Shown here: positions 1-6,306 of the stretch, piece after piece | How positions within the stretch are numbered: position 1 is the first letter of the stretch | Layout: every line of letters starts with the position of its first letter | Assembly: GCA_937888925.1 (NCBI GenBank) | Contig: CALARM010000362.1 | Location: 1 to 9,875, forward strand | Length of the DNA stretch: 9,875 bases | From: an uncultured Synergistia bacterium | GTDB lineage: Bacteria > Eremiobacterota > SpSt-956 > JAKJGF01 | Reading direction: 5' to 3' | Notes under the pieces: model-generated | What the model was told of the DNA's origin: nothing | The model's database searches: none | The model's input: the letters and a program-made list of their open reading frames with translations, nothing else | Position numbers and translations under genes: made by a program

Positions 1-335
1 TGGATTCTCCCTGGCAGATAGAAAGGGAAACAGAGATAGTAAATCTTAAAGAAACTGTGTTTATTCCTGATTTTACCTTTTACAATAAGGAAGACGGCAG
101 AATCGCTTATATGGAAATTGTAGGTTTCTGGAGACCTGAGTATTTGAAGAGAAAATTTAAAAAACTTCAACAGGCAAGTGTCAATACTATAGTGGCAATT
201 TCTGAAGATTTAAATGTATCGGAAGAAAAGATCAAGAATTTCCCCGGCACTTACTTTTTCTTTAAAACCTCAATTAATCCTTCCACTGTAATGGATATAC
301 TGGAACAGATCGGAAGACCGCTGGAGATACGGTAG
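1..335 (+). CDS. bax1: Bax1-type (DUF790) nuclease, C-terminal part, cut by window start
   Basis: The frame is open from the first base (first whole codon at base 3) and ends at TAG 333-335, giving the last 110 residues; the true start lies outside the window. The segment starting VFIPDFTF, followed by YMEIVGFWRPEYLKRKFKKL and later IVAISEDL, matches the C-terminal nuclease domain of the DUF790/Bax1 family. Its acidic pair (the Asp of IPDF and the Glu of MEIVGFW) sits like a PD-(D/E)xK-type active site. In archaea Bax1 binds XPB helicase and cuts DNA near the damage bubble, an inferred role here. An XPB gene does lie in this window, at 8026-9387 on the other strand, rather than next door as is usual. 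The first base of a GTGAAAA repeat array is the last base of the stop codon. Family assignment is fairly sure; the N-terminal domains cannot be seen. Confidence 0.82.
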   Translation, partial: DSPWQIERETEIVNLKETVFIPDFTFYNKEDGRIAYMEIVGFWRPEYLKRKFKKLQQASVNTIVAISEDLNVSEEKIKNFPGTYFFFKTSINPSTVMDILEQIGRPLEIR

Positions 336-376
336 TGAAAAGTGAAAAGCGGAAAGTGAAAAGTGAGTGGTGAGAA
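335..376. repeat. Heptanucleotide repeat array, GTGAAAA family
   Basis: Six 7-base units follow the Bax1 gene directly: GTGAAAA, GTGAAAA, GCGGAAA, GTGAAAA, GTGAGTG, GTGAGAA. The first G is also the last base of the Bax1 stop codon. The same family recurs at 9438-9496 upstream of the XPB gene. It resembles STRR-type short tandem repeats of cyanobacteria; function unknown. Confidence 0.85.
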
Positions 377-386
377 GGTTTACCCT

Positions 387-438
387 GCGCGTCACTCGTT
401 ACGCGTTACGCATAACGCATAACGCATAACGCATAACG
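387..438. repeat. Heptanucleotide repeat array, ACGCATA family
   Basis: The units are GCGCGTC, ACTCGTT, ACGCGTT, then four perfect copies of ACGCATA (408-435) and a partial ACG. It fills the gap between the convergent Bax1 gene and the small gene at 443-778. An internal 6-bp hairpin (GCGTTA/TAACGC, 403-418) is possible, and a T-run follows at 439-444, but the hairpin and T-run are not adjacent, so a terminator is not claimed. Confidence 0.85.
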
Positions 439-442
439 TTTT

Positions 443-778
443 TTATTCGTCTGCCATTTTTTCAATATCTGCCATAAGATCTCCCAGAATTGCTTCCGCT
501 TTCGATTTATAAGTATCTCTTTTATAAGCAGTATCTGCTGCATCTCTCTGAAATCTTGTTACTATGGCTTTGTCTACACGACTTCTCTGTTTGGCGTCTG
601 CAGTGGCTTTAGCAGGTAAATATCTCTGATGAAATTTCTGTGCTTCCAGAAGAAGCCCTTCTGCTTCTGCGAGCATTTTTTTGTGTTTATCTGTCAATAT
701 ATCTTCCTCTTTTAAAGATTTTATATCAAATAATAAATCTTTTATTACCTGGCCCTGATCAACTTCTCCGGCTTTCAT
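443..778 (-). CDS. Small helical protein of unknown function
   Basis: This is a 111-residue frame on the minus strand from ATG at 778 to TAA at 443. GGAG lies 11 bases before the ATG, a reasonable ribosome binding site, and no gene overlaps it. The protein is rich in Lys, Asp, Glu and Ala, has no Cys or Trp, and no hydrophobic stretch long enough for a membrane segment or signal peptide. Residues 10-55 and 66-110 look like long amphipathic helices, suggesting a helical-bundle or coiled-coil soluble protein. I do not recognise the family. The gene is flanked on both sides by heptanucleotide repeats. It is convergent with Bax1 and divergent from the kinase gene. That it is a real gene rests on the start site, length and protein-like composition, so moderate confidence. 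Confidence 0.6.
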   Translation of the reverse strand: MKAGEVDQGQVIKDLLFDIKSLKEEDILTDKHKKMLAEAEGLLLEAQKFHQRYLPAKATADAKQRSRVDKAIVTRFQRDAADTAYKRDTYKSKAEAILGDLMADIEKMADE

Positions 779-809
779 AAATATTAAGGCTCCAATCTCT
801 TTTTTATTT

Positions 810-865
810 CACGCATTACGCATAACTCATCACACATTGCGCATTACGCATTAATGCGTTACGCC
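810..865. repeat. Heptanucleotide repeat array, CACGCAT/TACGCAT family
   Basis: Eight degenerate 7-base units (CACGCAT, TACGCAT, AACTCAT, CACACAT, TGCGCAT, TACGCAT, TAATGCG, TTACGCC) lie upstream of the small gene at 443-778. The repeat switches orientation near its right end, creating a perfect 14-base palindrome ACGCATTAATGCGT at 846-859. It is the same broad family as the arrays at 387-438, 1033-1067, 6134-6154 and 6256-6276. Confidence 0.8.
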
Positions 866-919
866 AATAATTATACCGTGAAAAAGATTTTTAGTCTACA
901 CTTTTCCTCTAAAAGTTTA

Positions 920-947
920 TTGAAAATGATTCATAATCTGTTATAAT
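920..947 (+). promoter_or_regulatory. Sigma70-like promoter of the nucleoside kinase gene
   Basis: TTGAAA at 920-925 and a perfect TATAAT at 942-947 are separated by 16 bases. TG at 939-940 makes it an extended -10. Transcription would start near 954 and leave a leader of about 150 nt before the ATG at 1102. The leader contains a hairpin (990-1012) and a heptamer array (1033-1067). Confidence 0.7.
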
Positions 948-989
948 ATTAGGTTATAATTATAAATTTTAAATTCAGGGTTATAAACA

Positions 990-1012
990 GTTATGATCGG
1001 GCCGGTCATAAC
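990..1012 (+). other. Hairpin in the kinase 5' leader
   Basis: GTTATGATC at 990-998 can pair with GGTCATAAC at 1004-1012 (nine pairs, one of them G-U) around a 5-base GGGCC loop. No T-run follows, so it is not a standard terminator. It could be a leader regulatory structure or a remnant of a repeat element; no known riboswitch is recognised. Confidence 0.5.
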
Positions 1013-1032
1013 GACGTTCGGGTATCCTGACT

Positions 1033-1067
1033 CCCGTCACGCGTCACGCGTTACGCGTCACGATTCT
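1033..1067. repeat. Heptanucleotide repeat array, CGCGTCA family, in the kinase leader
   Basis: The units are CCCGTCA, CGCGTCA, CGCGTTA, CGCGTCA, CGATTCT, ending 34 bases before the kinase start codon. The right edge reads ACGATTCTCATATAA (1060-1074). Nearly the same 15 bases occur at 6270-6284 before the phospholipase D gene. Confidence 0.8.
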
Positions 1068-1101
1068 CATATAAATCCCTCTTTATAGAAAGGTTTTTGA
1101 A

Positions 1102-2748
1102 ATGAGTAAAGAAATAAACATCTGTCTTAAGCCTGAAGGAGAAATGTTTACTTTTCCTGAAGGTATAACTCTTGAAGAGGTTAAAGATAAGTTAAAATCG
1201 TCATCTCCCTATATAATAACTTCTGCTCTTGTAAACAATGAAGAAAAAGATCTTGTTTACAAATTATATGAAGACTGCACTGTTCAATTTCTGGATTTAT
1301 CCAATTCAGAAGGATTGAGGGTTTATGTAAACAGCCTTTCTTTTCTCCTTCTGATTGCTTCCAGAAGGGTTTTCCCTGGTGAACCGTTACATATACTTCA
1401 TTCTCTGGACAGGGGACTCTTCTGTGTAATGAAAAACATATATCCCATAAAAAAACAGAAACTTAAAGAACTTGAAGAGGCTATGAAAGAAATAGTGGAA
1501 GAGGATCTGCCTTTTAAGGGAAAGATAATGGGTGTGGAAGATGCGGTAAAACTCTTTAAAACCCAGGGTTCTGTCGATAAGGTCAATCTTCTGGAGTATT
1601 ATAAAGATAAAAGAGTTCCTGTCTACAGATGTGACGGAATAAGTGATACCTTTTATGGCCATCTTGTTCCTTCTACCGGATACTTAAAACAATTTGAACT
1701 TACCTACTGTCCTCCAGGTTTTATCCTGAGATATCCTGATATATTCAGTCCTGATAAACTCCCTGAATATGCAAACCAGAGGAAACTTGCAAGAATATTT
1801 TATGAATATCAGAAATGGGTCAGCCTCCTGGGAGTGGATACTCTTTCTTCATTGAATGATTTTATCAGAAAAGGCGAAATAAGTGAGATAATAAGGATTT
1901 CCGAAGCACTTCAGGAAAAAAAGATTGCAAGAATGGCAGATATGATAACCCAGTACAGGGATCAATTGAAGATTATCCTTATTGCAGGCCCTTCTGCATC
2001 GGGGAAAACGACCTTTTCCAAAAGGCTTGCCACACAGCTTCGTGTAAATGGTCTGAAACCTATTCCTATCTCAGTAGATGATTATTTTATAGATGTTGAC
2101 AGAATACCTTTTGACGAAAACGGGGAGAGAAATTTCGAAGCCATAGAAGTGGTAGATCTAGAACTGCTTAATGATCATCTTATAAGTCTTTTGTACGGGG
2201 AAGAAATTGAACTTCCGTCTTTTGATTTTGCTGCCGGAAAGAGTATAAAGAGCGGCAGGAAAATTAAAATTTCAGATGAACATCTTCTCATAATGGAAGG
2301 CATACACTGTTTGAATGACAGACTTACGGAAGCAGTTCCTCAGAGCAATAAATATAAAATTTATGTGTCGGCACTGTGTCAGCTCAATCTTGATGATCAT
2401 AACAGAGTATCCACTACAGATACGAGAAAACTCAGACGTATTGTAAGGGATCATCGGTTCCGCGGAAGGGCTCCCCAGGGCACTCTTAATATGTGGCGGT
2501 CAGTCAGAAAAGGCGAAGAAAAATATATATATCCTTTCCAGGAAGATGCAGATATAATGTTTAATACTGCTCTTATATATGAATTGTCTGTCATTAAAAC
2601 CTATGCGGAACCAATTCTTATGAAGATTACAAAGGAAGACCCCTTTTATACTGAAAGCCAGAGGCTTTTAAAATTTCTGGATCTCTTTTTGCCTGTAAAA
2701 CCTGATGATGTTCCCCCCAATTCTATTCTCAGGGAATTTATAGGGTAA
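1102..2748 (+). CDS. TGS-domain nucleoside kinase (uridine kinase-like)
   Basis: This 548-residue protein starts at ATG 1102 with AAAGG (1089-1093) eight bases upstream. Residues 1-66 form a TGS-like beta-grasp domain. Residues about 70-215 resemble the second domain of threonyl-tRNA synthetase that is fused to this kinase family; PSTGYL at 190-195 and LTYCPPGFIL at 200-209 are characteristic. The C-terminal half is a P-loop kinase of the uridine kinase/phosphoribulokinase superfamily: Walker A GPSASGKT 296-303, ISVDDYF 323-329, FDFAAGK 374-380, MEGIH 398-402, and an Arg-rich lid segment. It should phosphorylate a nucleoside with NTP in the cytoplasm (pyrimidine salvage is the family expectation); the exact substrate cannot be read. 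Length and domain order are normal for the family, and no key motif is missing. The gene has its own promoter at 920-947 and ends in a bidirectional terminator, so it is probably transcribed alone. Confidence 0.9.
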   Translation: MSKEINICLKPEGEMFTFPEGITLEEVKDKLKSSSPYIITSALVNNEEKDLVYKLYEDCTVQFLDLSNSEGLRVYVNSLSFLLLIASRRVFPGEPLHILHSLDRGLFCVMKNIYPIKKQKLKELEEAMKEIVEEDLPFKGKIMGVEDAVKLFKTQGSVDKVNLLEYYKDKRVPVYRCDGISDTFYGHLVPSTGYLKQFELTYCPPGFILRYPDIFSPDKLPEYANQRKLARIFYEYQKWVSLLGVDTLSSLNDFIRKGEISEIIRISEALQEKKIARMADMITQYRDQLKIILIAGPSASGKTTFSKRLATQLRVNGLKPIPISVDDYFIDVDRIPFDENGERNFEAIEVVDLELLNDHLISLLYGEEIELPSFDFAAGKSIKSGRKIKISDEHLLIMEGIHCLNDRLTEAVPQSNKYKIYVSALCQLNLDDHNRVSTTDTRKLRRIVRDHRFRGRAPQGTLNMWRSVRKGEEKYIYPFQEDADIMFNTALIYELSVIKTYAEPILMKITKEDPFYTESQRLLKFLDLFLPVKPDDVPPNSILREFIG

Positions 2749-2783
2749 ATTATTACAGGGGCCGGGCCCCTGTAATAATTTTT
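2747..2783. terminator. Bidirectional terminator between kinase and carboxypeptidase
   Basis: A perfect 15-bp stem (2747-2761 with 2767-2781) surrounds a CCGGG loop. The GC-rich core GGGGCC/GGCCCC is flanked by A-rich and T-rich tails, so it works in either direction. The left arm overlaps the kinase stop codon (2746-2748). The outer T-tract overlaps the boundary of the carboxypeptidase stop codon (2782-2784). It serves both convergent genes. Confidence 0.92.
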
Positions 2784-4074
2784 AAAGTTCCAGTTTCTCC
2801 GGTACAGGAGGATTATCTTTCATTACTATTTCTTTATTCTCTATGAGCCAGTCCAGGAATGCCATGTTTGCATCATAGGCCTGACGGCATTGTTTATCCA
2901 GATCTGTCCCCTGTGGATGATAACTTTCCCCCATCTCCAGTGTAAGGCCAAATCTGTTATTTATATAGGCTACATCATCTGTATCTCCTGTAGCAGGAAG
3001 ATATCCTATAGACTGCATGACAACATATTTATCGTCTTTAATAGCGTCTGCCATACGGCCTGCTATTTCTTTATAAACTTTCTCATTATGAACATGATCA
3101 TGGGTTGCTCCCCAGGGATATAGAATATCTTTTCCGTATGTATGATGTGTAACTATTCCTTTTATGTTTTTTCTTTTGAGCCAGAGGCCGATTACAGATT
3201 GTATTTCTTTTTCTGAAGCTCCTGATGGTCCTCTGTAAAAATCACTTCTGGGATCATCGCTCACCACACCGGAGTCATCGCTTATACTTGCAGGATTATC
3301 TTCCGGAAATCTGTAGAGCCAGAAATGTTCGGGATTTCCGTCATAGTTATTTCTGTTTAAATCTACACCATAGGAAAGAACCCCTTTTTCATCAGGCTTT
3401 ACAATATCTGATATTTCCTGTGGCACATCCTTTTCCATTACAGGTCTTCTGTTTTTTCTCCAGAAACTGTATTCATTTCTGCTATATTCGTAGCCATCAG
3501 GATTGAGAACAGGAAGAATCCATATCTCTGCATTGTCTACCCTGTGTTTTACTTTTTCGTCTGTGCTGTAGCTTTCAAGAATTTTTGCCGGCATTCTTGC
3601 AGGTCCTTCCATGGCAGGCCATTCATAGGCATGTATGCCGCCTGTTATGAGAAATCCCGGTTTATCCTGTCTGTCACTTTTTACATCTTTGCCTATTTTT
3701 AATGCCATAATTTCTCTGCCTTCAGCAGTTTTCCCAAGAGAGAAAGTTTTGGCGAGATCCGGATATTTTGCTTCGAGATCTTTTAATTCACTTATTACCT
3801 GTTCATAAGAATGATATTCTTTCATTTGAGACAGGGATTTTTTCTGAAGATCCTGTTTGAAATCTCCTACTATTTCCGGAAGATTTTCTGCAATGTCAGG
3901 AGAACCCATGACAATATTCTTTTTTAGGAGATAATCTCCTATTTCTTTATCTTCCAGGAAATAATCTTTATTTTTATCTATATCTTCAGCCATGTTATTC
4001 CGTTCTCTGTGTACATTTACTTTTTTACTGTTATCCATGAGAGTATAATTTGTCTGATTTTTATCTATTTTCAT
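2782..4074 (-). CDS. M14 family zinc carboxypeptidase
   Basis: This 430-residue protein carries the full M14 (carboxypeptidase A-like) active site. Zinc ligands are H148 and E151 in GGIHAYEW and H311 in THHTYGKDILYPWG. Substrate-binding Arg lie in WRKNR 205-209, and N240-R241 sit in VDLNRN. A Tyr equivalent to CPA Tyr248 is at 358, and the catalytic Glu is E380 in LTLEMGE. The enzyme should remove C-terminal residues from peptides or cleave a related amide; specificity is unclear. There is no signal peptide; residues 1-85 are polar and lack propeptide features I can name, so location is uncertain. The start is taken as ATG 4074, because AGGTGA lies 8 bases before it; the in-frame GTG at 4086 falls inside that ribosome binding site. 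It is convergent with the kinase and divergent from the deiminase-like gene. No truncation is seen. Confidence 0.9.
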   Translation of the reverse strand: MKIDKNQTNYTLMDNSKKVNVHRERNNMAEDIDKNKDYFLEDKEIGDYLLKKNIVMGSPDIAENLPEIVGDFKQDLQKKSLSQMKEYHSYEQVISELKDLEAKYPDLAKTFSLGKTAEGREIMALKIGKDVKSDRQDKPGFLITGGIHAYEWPAMEGPARMPAKILESYSTDEKVKHRVDNAEIWILPVLNPDGYEYSRNEYSFWRKNRRPVMEKDVPQEISDIVKPDEKGVLSYGVDLNRNNYDGNPEHFWLYRFPEDNPASISDDSGVVSDDPRSDFYRGPSGASEKEIQSVIGLWLKRKNIKGIVTHHTYGKDILYPWGATHDHVHNEKVYKEIAGRMADAIKDDKYVVMQSIGYLPATGDTDDVAYINNRFGLTLEMGESYHPQGTDLDKQCRQAYDANMAFLDWLIENKEIVMKDNPPVPEKLEL

Positions 4075-4082
4075 ATATATTA

Positions 4083-4088
4083 TCACCT
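4083..4088 (-). promoter_or_regulatory. Ribosome binding site fixing the carboxypeptidase start
   Basis: On the minus strand AGGTGA lies 8 bases before ATG 4074. An in-frame GTG at 4086 is part of this site and is too early to be the start, so the protein begins MKIDKNQ. Confidence 0.75.
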
Positions 4089-4099
4089 GACTTTTTATT

Positions 4100-4105
4100 A
4101 TTATA
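4100..4105 (-). promoter_or_regulatory. Probable -10 box of the carboxypeptidase gene
   Basis: TATAAT on the minus strand would start transcription near 4093, giving a short leader of about 20 nt with the ribosome binding site inside it. The -35 region around 4122-4127 (CATGTA-like) is poor, so the call is tentative. Confidence 0.45.
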
Positions 4106-4382
4106 CTTGATTTTATTTTTTACATGATAGCAAATTAATTTATGCAAATCAAGTATTATTTTTTTATAGTATATAGTTTTATTTGATAATCTGCTAATAA
4201 TTCATATTTATTGCTGTGTTTAACTGGCAGGATGTAGCAGGAGGAAATAATTTTAATATATTTATATTCAGGTCAACAGTTTATTATTTTTACCTCATAG
4301 ATAACTGCTAAAATCTTTCAAAAAATATTGTCAAATGTTAACAAAATTTTAACAAATTTTTTTATCTGAAGCGTATTTTTTG
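4106..4382. other. AT-rich divergent control region without genes
   Basis: This is the central part of the roughly 385-base gap between the carboxypeptidase and deiminase-like genes. No coding frame is supported. It holds an isolated AGGAGG near 4240 with no start codon close behind, and A/T-tract direct repeats at 4329-4360 in which TTAACAAA recurs at an 11-base spacing, about one DNA turn. Unlike most other spacers here it has no heptanucleotide array. The tracts could bend DNA or bind a regulator of the divergent pair. Confidence 0.5.
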
Positions 4383-4391
4383 TGATATTAT
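4383..4391 (+). promoter_or_regulatory. Probable extended -10 promoter of the deiminase-like gene
   Basis: TGA-TATTAT at 4383-4391 fits an extended -10 (TGN followed by a TATAAT-like hexamer). No good -35 is seen at the proper distance, as is common for extended -10 promoters. Transcription near 4398 would give a leader of about 60 nt. Confidence 0.4.
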
Positions 4392-4442
4392 GGGATTGTC
4401 GGAATTTAGAATTAAGATTAAATTTTATATAAATTTCAACAA

Positions 4443-4450
4443 AGGAGAGG
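4443..4450 (+). promoter_or_regulatory. Ribosome binding site of the deiminase-like gene
   Basis: AGGAGAGG precedes two possible starts. GTG 4451 directly abuts it, which is too close. ATG 4460 stands 9 bases after the final AGAGG, which is normal spacing. The ATG is therefore preferred. Confidence 0.7.
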
Positions 4451-4459
4451 GTGCAAGGT

Positions 4460-6130
4460 ATGAAAATCAATCAAAATCTTCCCATAACTACAGGGAGAGT
4501 CGACGGAGCAAAGAGAACAAAGGAAAGCGATCCTCTTGCCCAGAAGGACAGTGTTGAACTTGGTTCCAGCCGTGAGGCAGAAAGACCGCTTACAGAATTA
4601 CTTTTAAAACATCAGAAAGACGTAAGAAGTGCCGAAATAGATAAGGTTTTAACAAAGAAAACAAAACTTTATGCCGATACATACGGACAGGTCAAGAATA
4701 TGGCTCTTCAGATAAGCAGCTATGCAGGCGGTGCCATAAGGAGAGATATGCTTGATACTTATGGTATTCTCTTTACAAAAATGGAACCTGATACAAAGTT
4801 TACCATAGCAGTGGAAAGTCCCAGAGATAAAGCAGACGTTCAGGCAGTAATGAAAAAAGTGAATATGGAGAATCCTGAAAGAGTCAAATTTGTAGAATTT
4901 CAGGGAAAGAGTCTTACTATATGGGCAAGAGATCAAATGCTTGCCGGATTCTTACCTGATGAACCGGACAAACATCTCCTTATAGGCCAGAGCATGCTCC
5001 ATGACTGGCACGGTGATGATATGGATGTTCCTCCTGCAATTGCACAGGCTGTTCCGAATACGGTATTCGATCCTGAAAGAAGGATAAGAACAGACGGAGG
5101 AGACGGAGTAACAAATACAAAAGAAGATTTCAGAGGTGCTTTCTCCTATGTGGCAACAGCAGAAAAGTTACAGATGGCAGGAAAGGCAAATCGCGGATTG
5201 AAACAGGATGTCGTGAAATTCTATGAAAATATGACAGGAAAACATGTTGTACCATCGGCTACAGGTGAACTTCCTTATAAAACAGTGAAGACCCCTTCTA
5301 TTGAAAGTGCCCTTGGTTATAATAAACAGGATGGTAATGTCGTTCCAAATCCTGATTATAAACCGACAACAACAAGAGGTTCGAATGAAGTTCCTGAAGA
5401 ACAGATGTGGCTTGATGCAGCAAAGAAACTCTTTGAAGAAGAATTCGGTAAGCCTGTAACAATACTCGGTCTTGATGATCCCAATACAAAAGAAATAGAA
5501 GGACCTGCATCTGACCATATGGATATGGCATGCACACCTATAGATGATCAAACCTTCCTTCTCGGTGATCCTGAACTTGCAAAGAGTCTTATTAAATCAA
5601 TGACACCTGAAGAAAAGAAACAGGCCAGCGAACGTTTTACAGAACTCAGGAATGCAGGTATGGAAGAAGATTTGAGGCTCCTTAAAGAAGACAGAGTTCG
5701 TTTACCTGCCGGAGAAAAAGAGAAACTTATGGCACAGCTTGAACAGGAAATGAAAGTGCCTGTAGATATAGATTCGATGTTTAATGATAGAGTACAGGGA
5801 GATAAACCTTATAACTTTACAAATTATAAGAATGTTCTTGAACAGAAAGGTTATGAAGTGGACAGAGTCCCTCATCTTGAACCAAGAGGAGGCGGTCCTT
5901 ATCTCACAAAGAATAATTCAGTGTCAGAACGTTTCACAAAAGCAGACGGCACAGAAGTAAGAAGAGTATTCCTTCCCTTCTATGGCATACCTAAAATAGA
6001 TAATTATGCAAAACAGGTATGGCAGAAACATAATTTTGAAGTCATAGATATGCCTCTCGCCAATGTAGCTACCAGATGGGGCGCTCTCCGCTGTATCTCT
6101 CAGTGGCTCGAAAGAAGTCCGCAGGGCTAA
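4460..6130 (+). CDS. Agmatine/peptidylarginine deiminase superfamily protein
   Basis: This 556-residue protein has the motifs of guanidino-group-modifying (GME/PAD-fold) enzymes in the expected order. They are IWARDQM with D158, RTDGGDG at 210-216, DHMD with H353 and D355, and GALRCISQ with C545 eleven residues before the end. These correspond to the Asp, His-x-Asp and Cys residues with which PAD and agmatine deiminase attack a guanidinium carbon. The family hydrolyses arginine-like groups to citrulline-like products plus ammonia, or transfers amidino groups. Free, small-molecule or protein-bound substrate cannot be told. It is longer than agmatine deiminase (about 350-370 residues), with extra sequence at residues 1-100 and an insertion at about 375-445 rich in Glu and Lys. 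There is no signal peptide or membrane segment; the first 40 residues are polar and probably disordered (DSVEL motif). It is divergent from the carboxypeptidase and has a strong terminator after it. Superfamily call fairly sure; activity inferred. Confidence 0.75.
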   Translation: MKINQNLPITTGRVDGAKRTKESDPLAQKDSVELGSSREAERPLTELLLKHQKDVRSAEIDKVLTKKTKLYADTYGQVKNMALQISSYAGGAIRRDMLDTYGILFTKMEPDTKFTIAVESPRDKADVQAVMKKVNMENPERVKFVEFQGKSLTIWARDQMLAGFLPDEPDKHLLIGQSMLHDWHGDDMDVPPAIAQAVPNTVFDPERRIRTDGGDGVTNTKEDFRGAFSYVATAEKLQMAGKANRGLKQDVVKFYENMTGKHVVPSATGELPYKTVKTPSIESALGYNKQDGNVVPNPDYKPTTTRGSNEVPEEQMWLDAAKKLFEEEFGKPVTILGLDDPNTKEIEGPASDHMDMACTPIDDQTFLLGDPELAKSLIKSMTPEEKKQASERFTELRNAGMEEDLRLLKEDRVRLPAGEKEKLMAQLEQEMKVPVDIDSMFNDRVQGDKPYNFTNYKNVLEQKGYEVDRVPHLEPRGGGPYLTKNNSVSERFTKADGTEVRRVFLPFYGIPKIDNYAKQVWQKHNFEVIDMPLANVATRWGALRCISQWLERSPQG

Positions 6131-6133
6131 TGT

Positions 6134-6154
6134 GGCGTAACGCGTAACGCGTGA
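6134..6154. repeat. Heptanucleotide repeats GGCGTAA/CGCGTAA/CGCGTGA
   Basis: Three 7-base units lie between the deiminase-like stop codon and its terminator. Read on the other strand they match the CGCGTTA family at 1033-1067. Confidence 0.7.
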
Positions 6155-6164
6155 TGAGAGCCGT

Positions 6165-6201
6165 AAAAACCGGATCTGAAAAAGATCCGGTTTTTATTTT
6201 T
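6165..6201 (+). terminator. Intrinsic terminator after the deiminase-like gene
   Basis: CCGGATCT (6170-6177) pairs with AGATCCGG (6183-6190) around a GAAAA loop. The stem is extended by A5/T5 and followed by a T-rich tail to 6201. It is a clear rho-independent terminator, and the flanking A-run makes it potentially bidirectional. Confidence 0.92.
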
Positions 6202-6218
6202 CCTGAGAAAATGTCAGA

Positions 6219-6248
6219 TTGATAGACAGAAATATGAAAAAATATTAT
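6219..6248 (+). promoter_or_regulatory. Probable promoter of the phospholipase D gene
   Basis: TTGATA at 6219-6224 and TATTAT at 6243-6248 are 18 bases apart; TATAAT overlaps at 6246-6251. Transcription near 6255 would leave a leader of about 50 nt containing the heptamer repeats at 6256-6276. Confidence 0.55.
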
Positions 6249-6255
6249 AATAAAC

Positions 6256-6276
6256 ATGCGTTACCCGTTACGATTT
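6256..6276. repeat. Heptanucleotide repeats ATGCGTT/ACCCGTT/ACGATTT before the phospholipase D gene
   Basis: Three 7-base units end in ACGATTTTCATATAA (6270-6284), 14 of 15 bases identical to the edge of the array before the kinase gene (1060-1074). Confidence 0.65.
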
Positions 6277-6306
6277 TCATATAACTTATAGAGATTATAA
6301 ACGATT

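Noticed and set aside
335..438. Possible CRISPR array
   Set aside because: The units are 7 bases long, directly abutting, without unique spacers, and no cas gene is present.
4075..4086. GTG 4086 as the carboxypeptidase start
   Set aside because: That GTG is part of AGGTGA, which is placed 8 bases before ATG 4074, the better start.
4451..4459. GTG 4451 as the deiminase-like start
   Set aside because: It directly abuts the ribosome binding site; ATG 4460 has normal spacing.
5168..5551. Open minus-strand frame of 127 codons inside the deiminase-like gene
   Set aside because: Cys/Phe/Ile-rich translation with no motif, antisense to a gene with catalytic residues in order.
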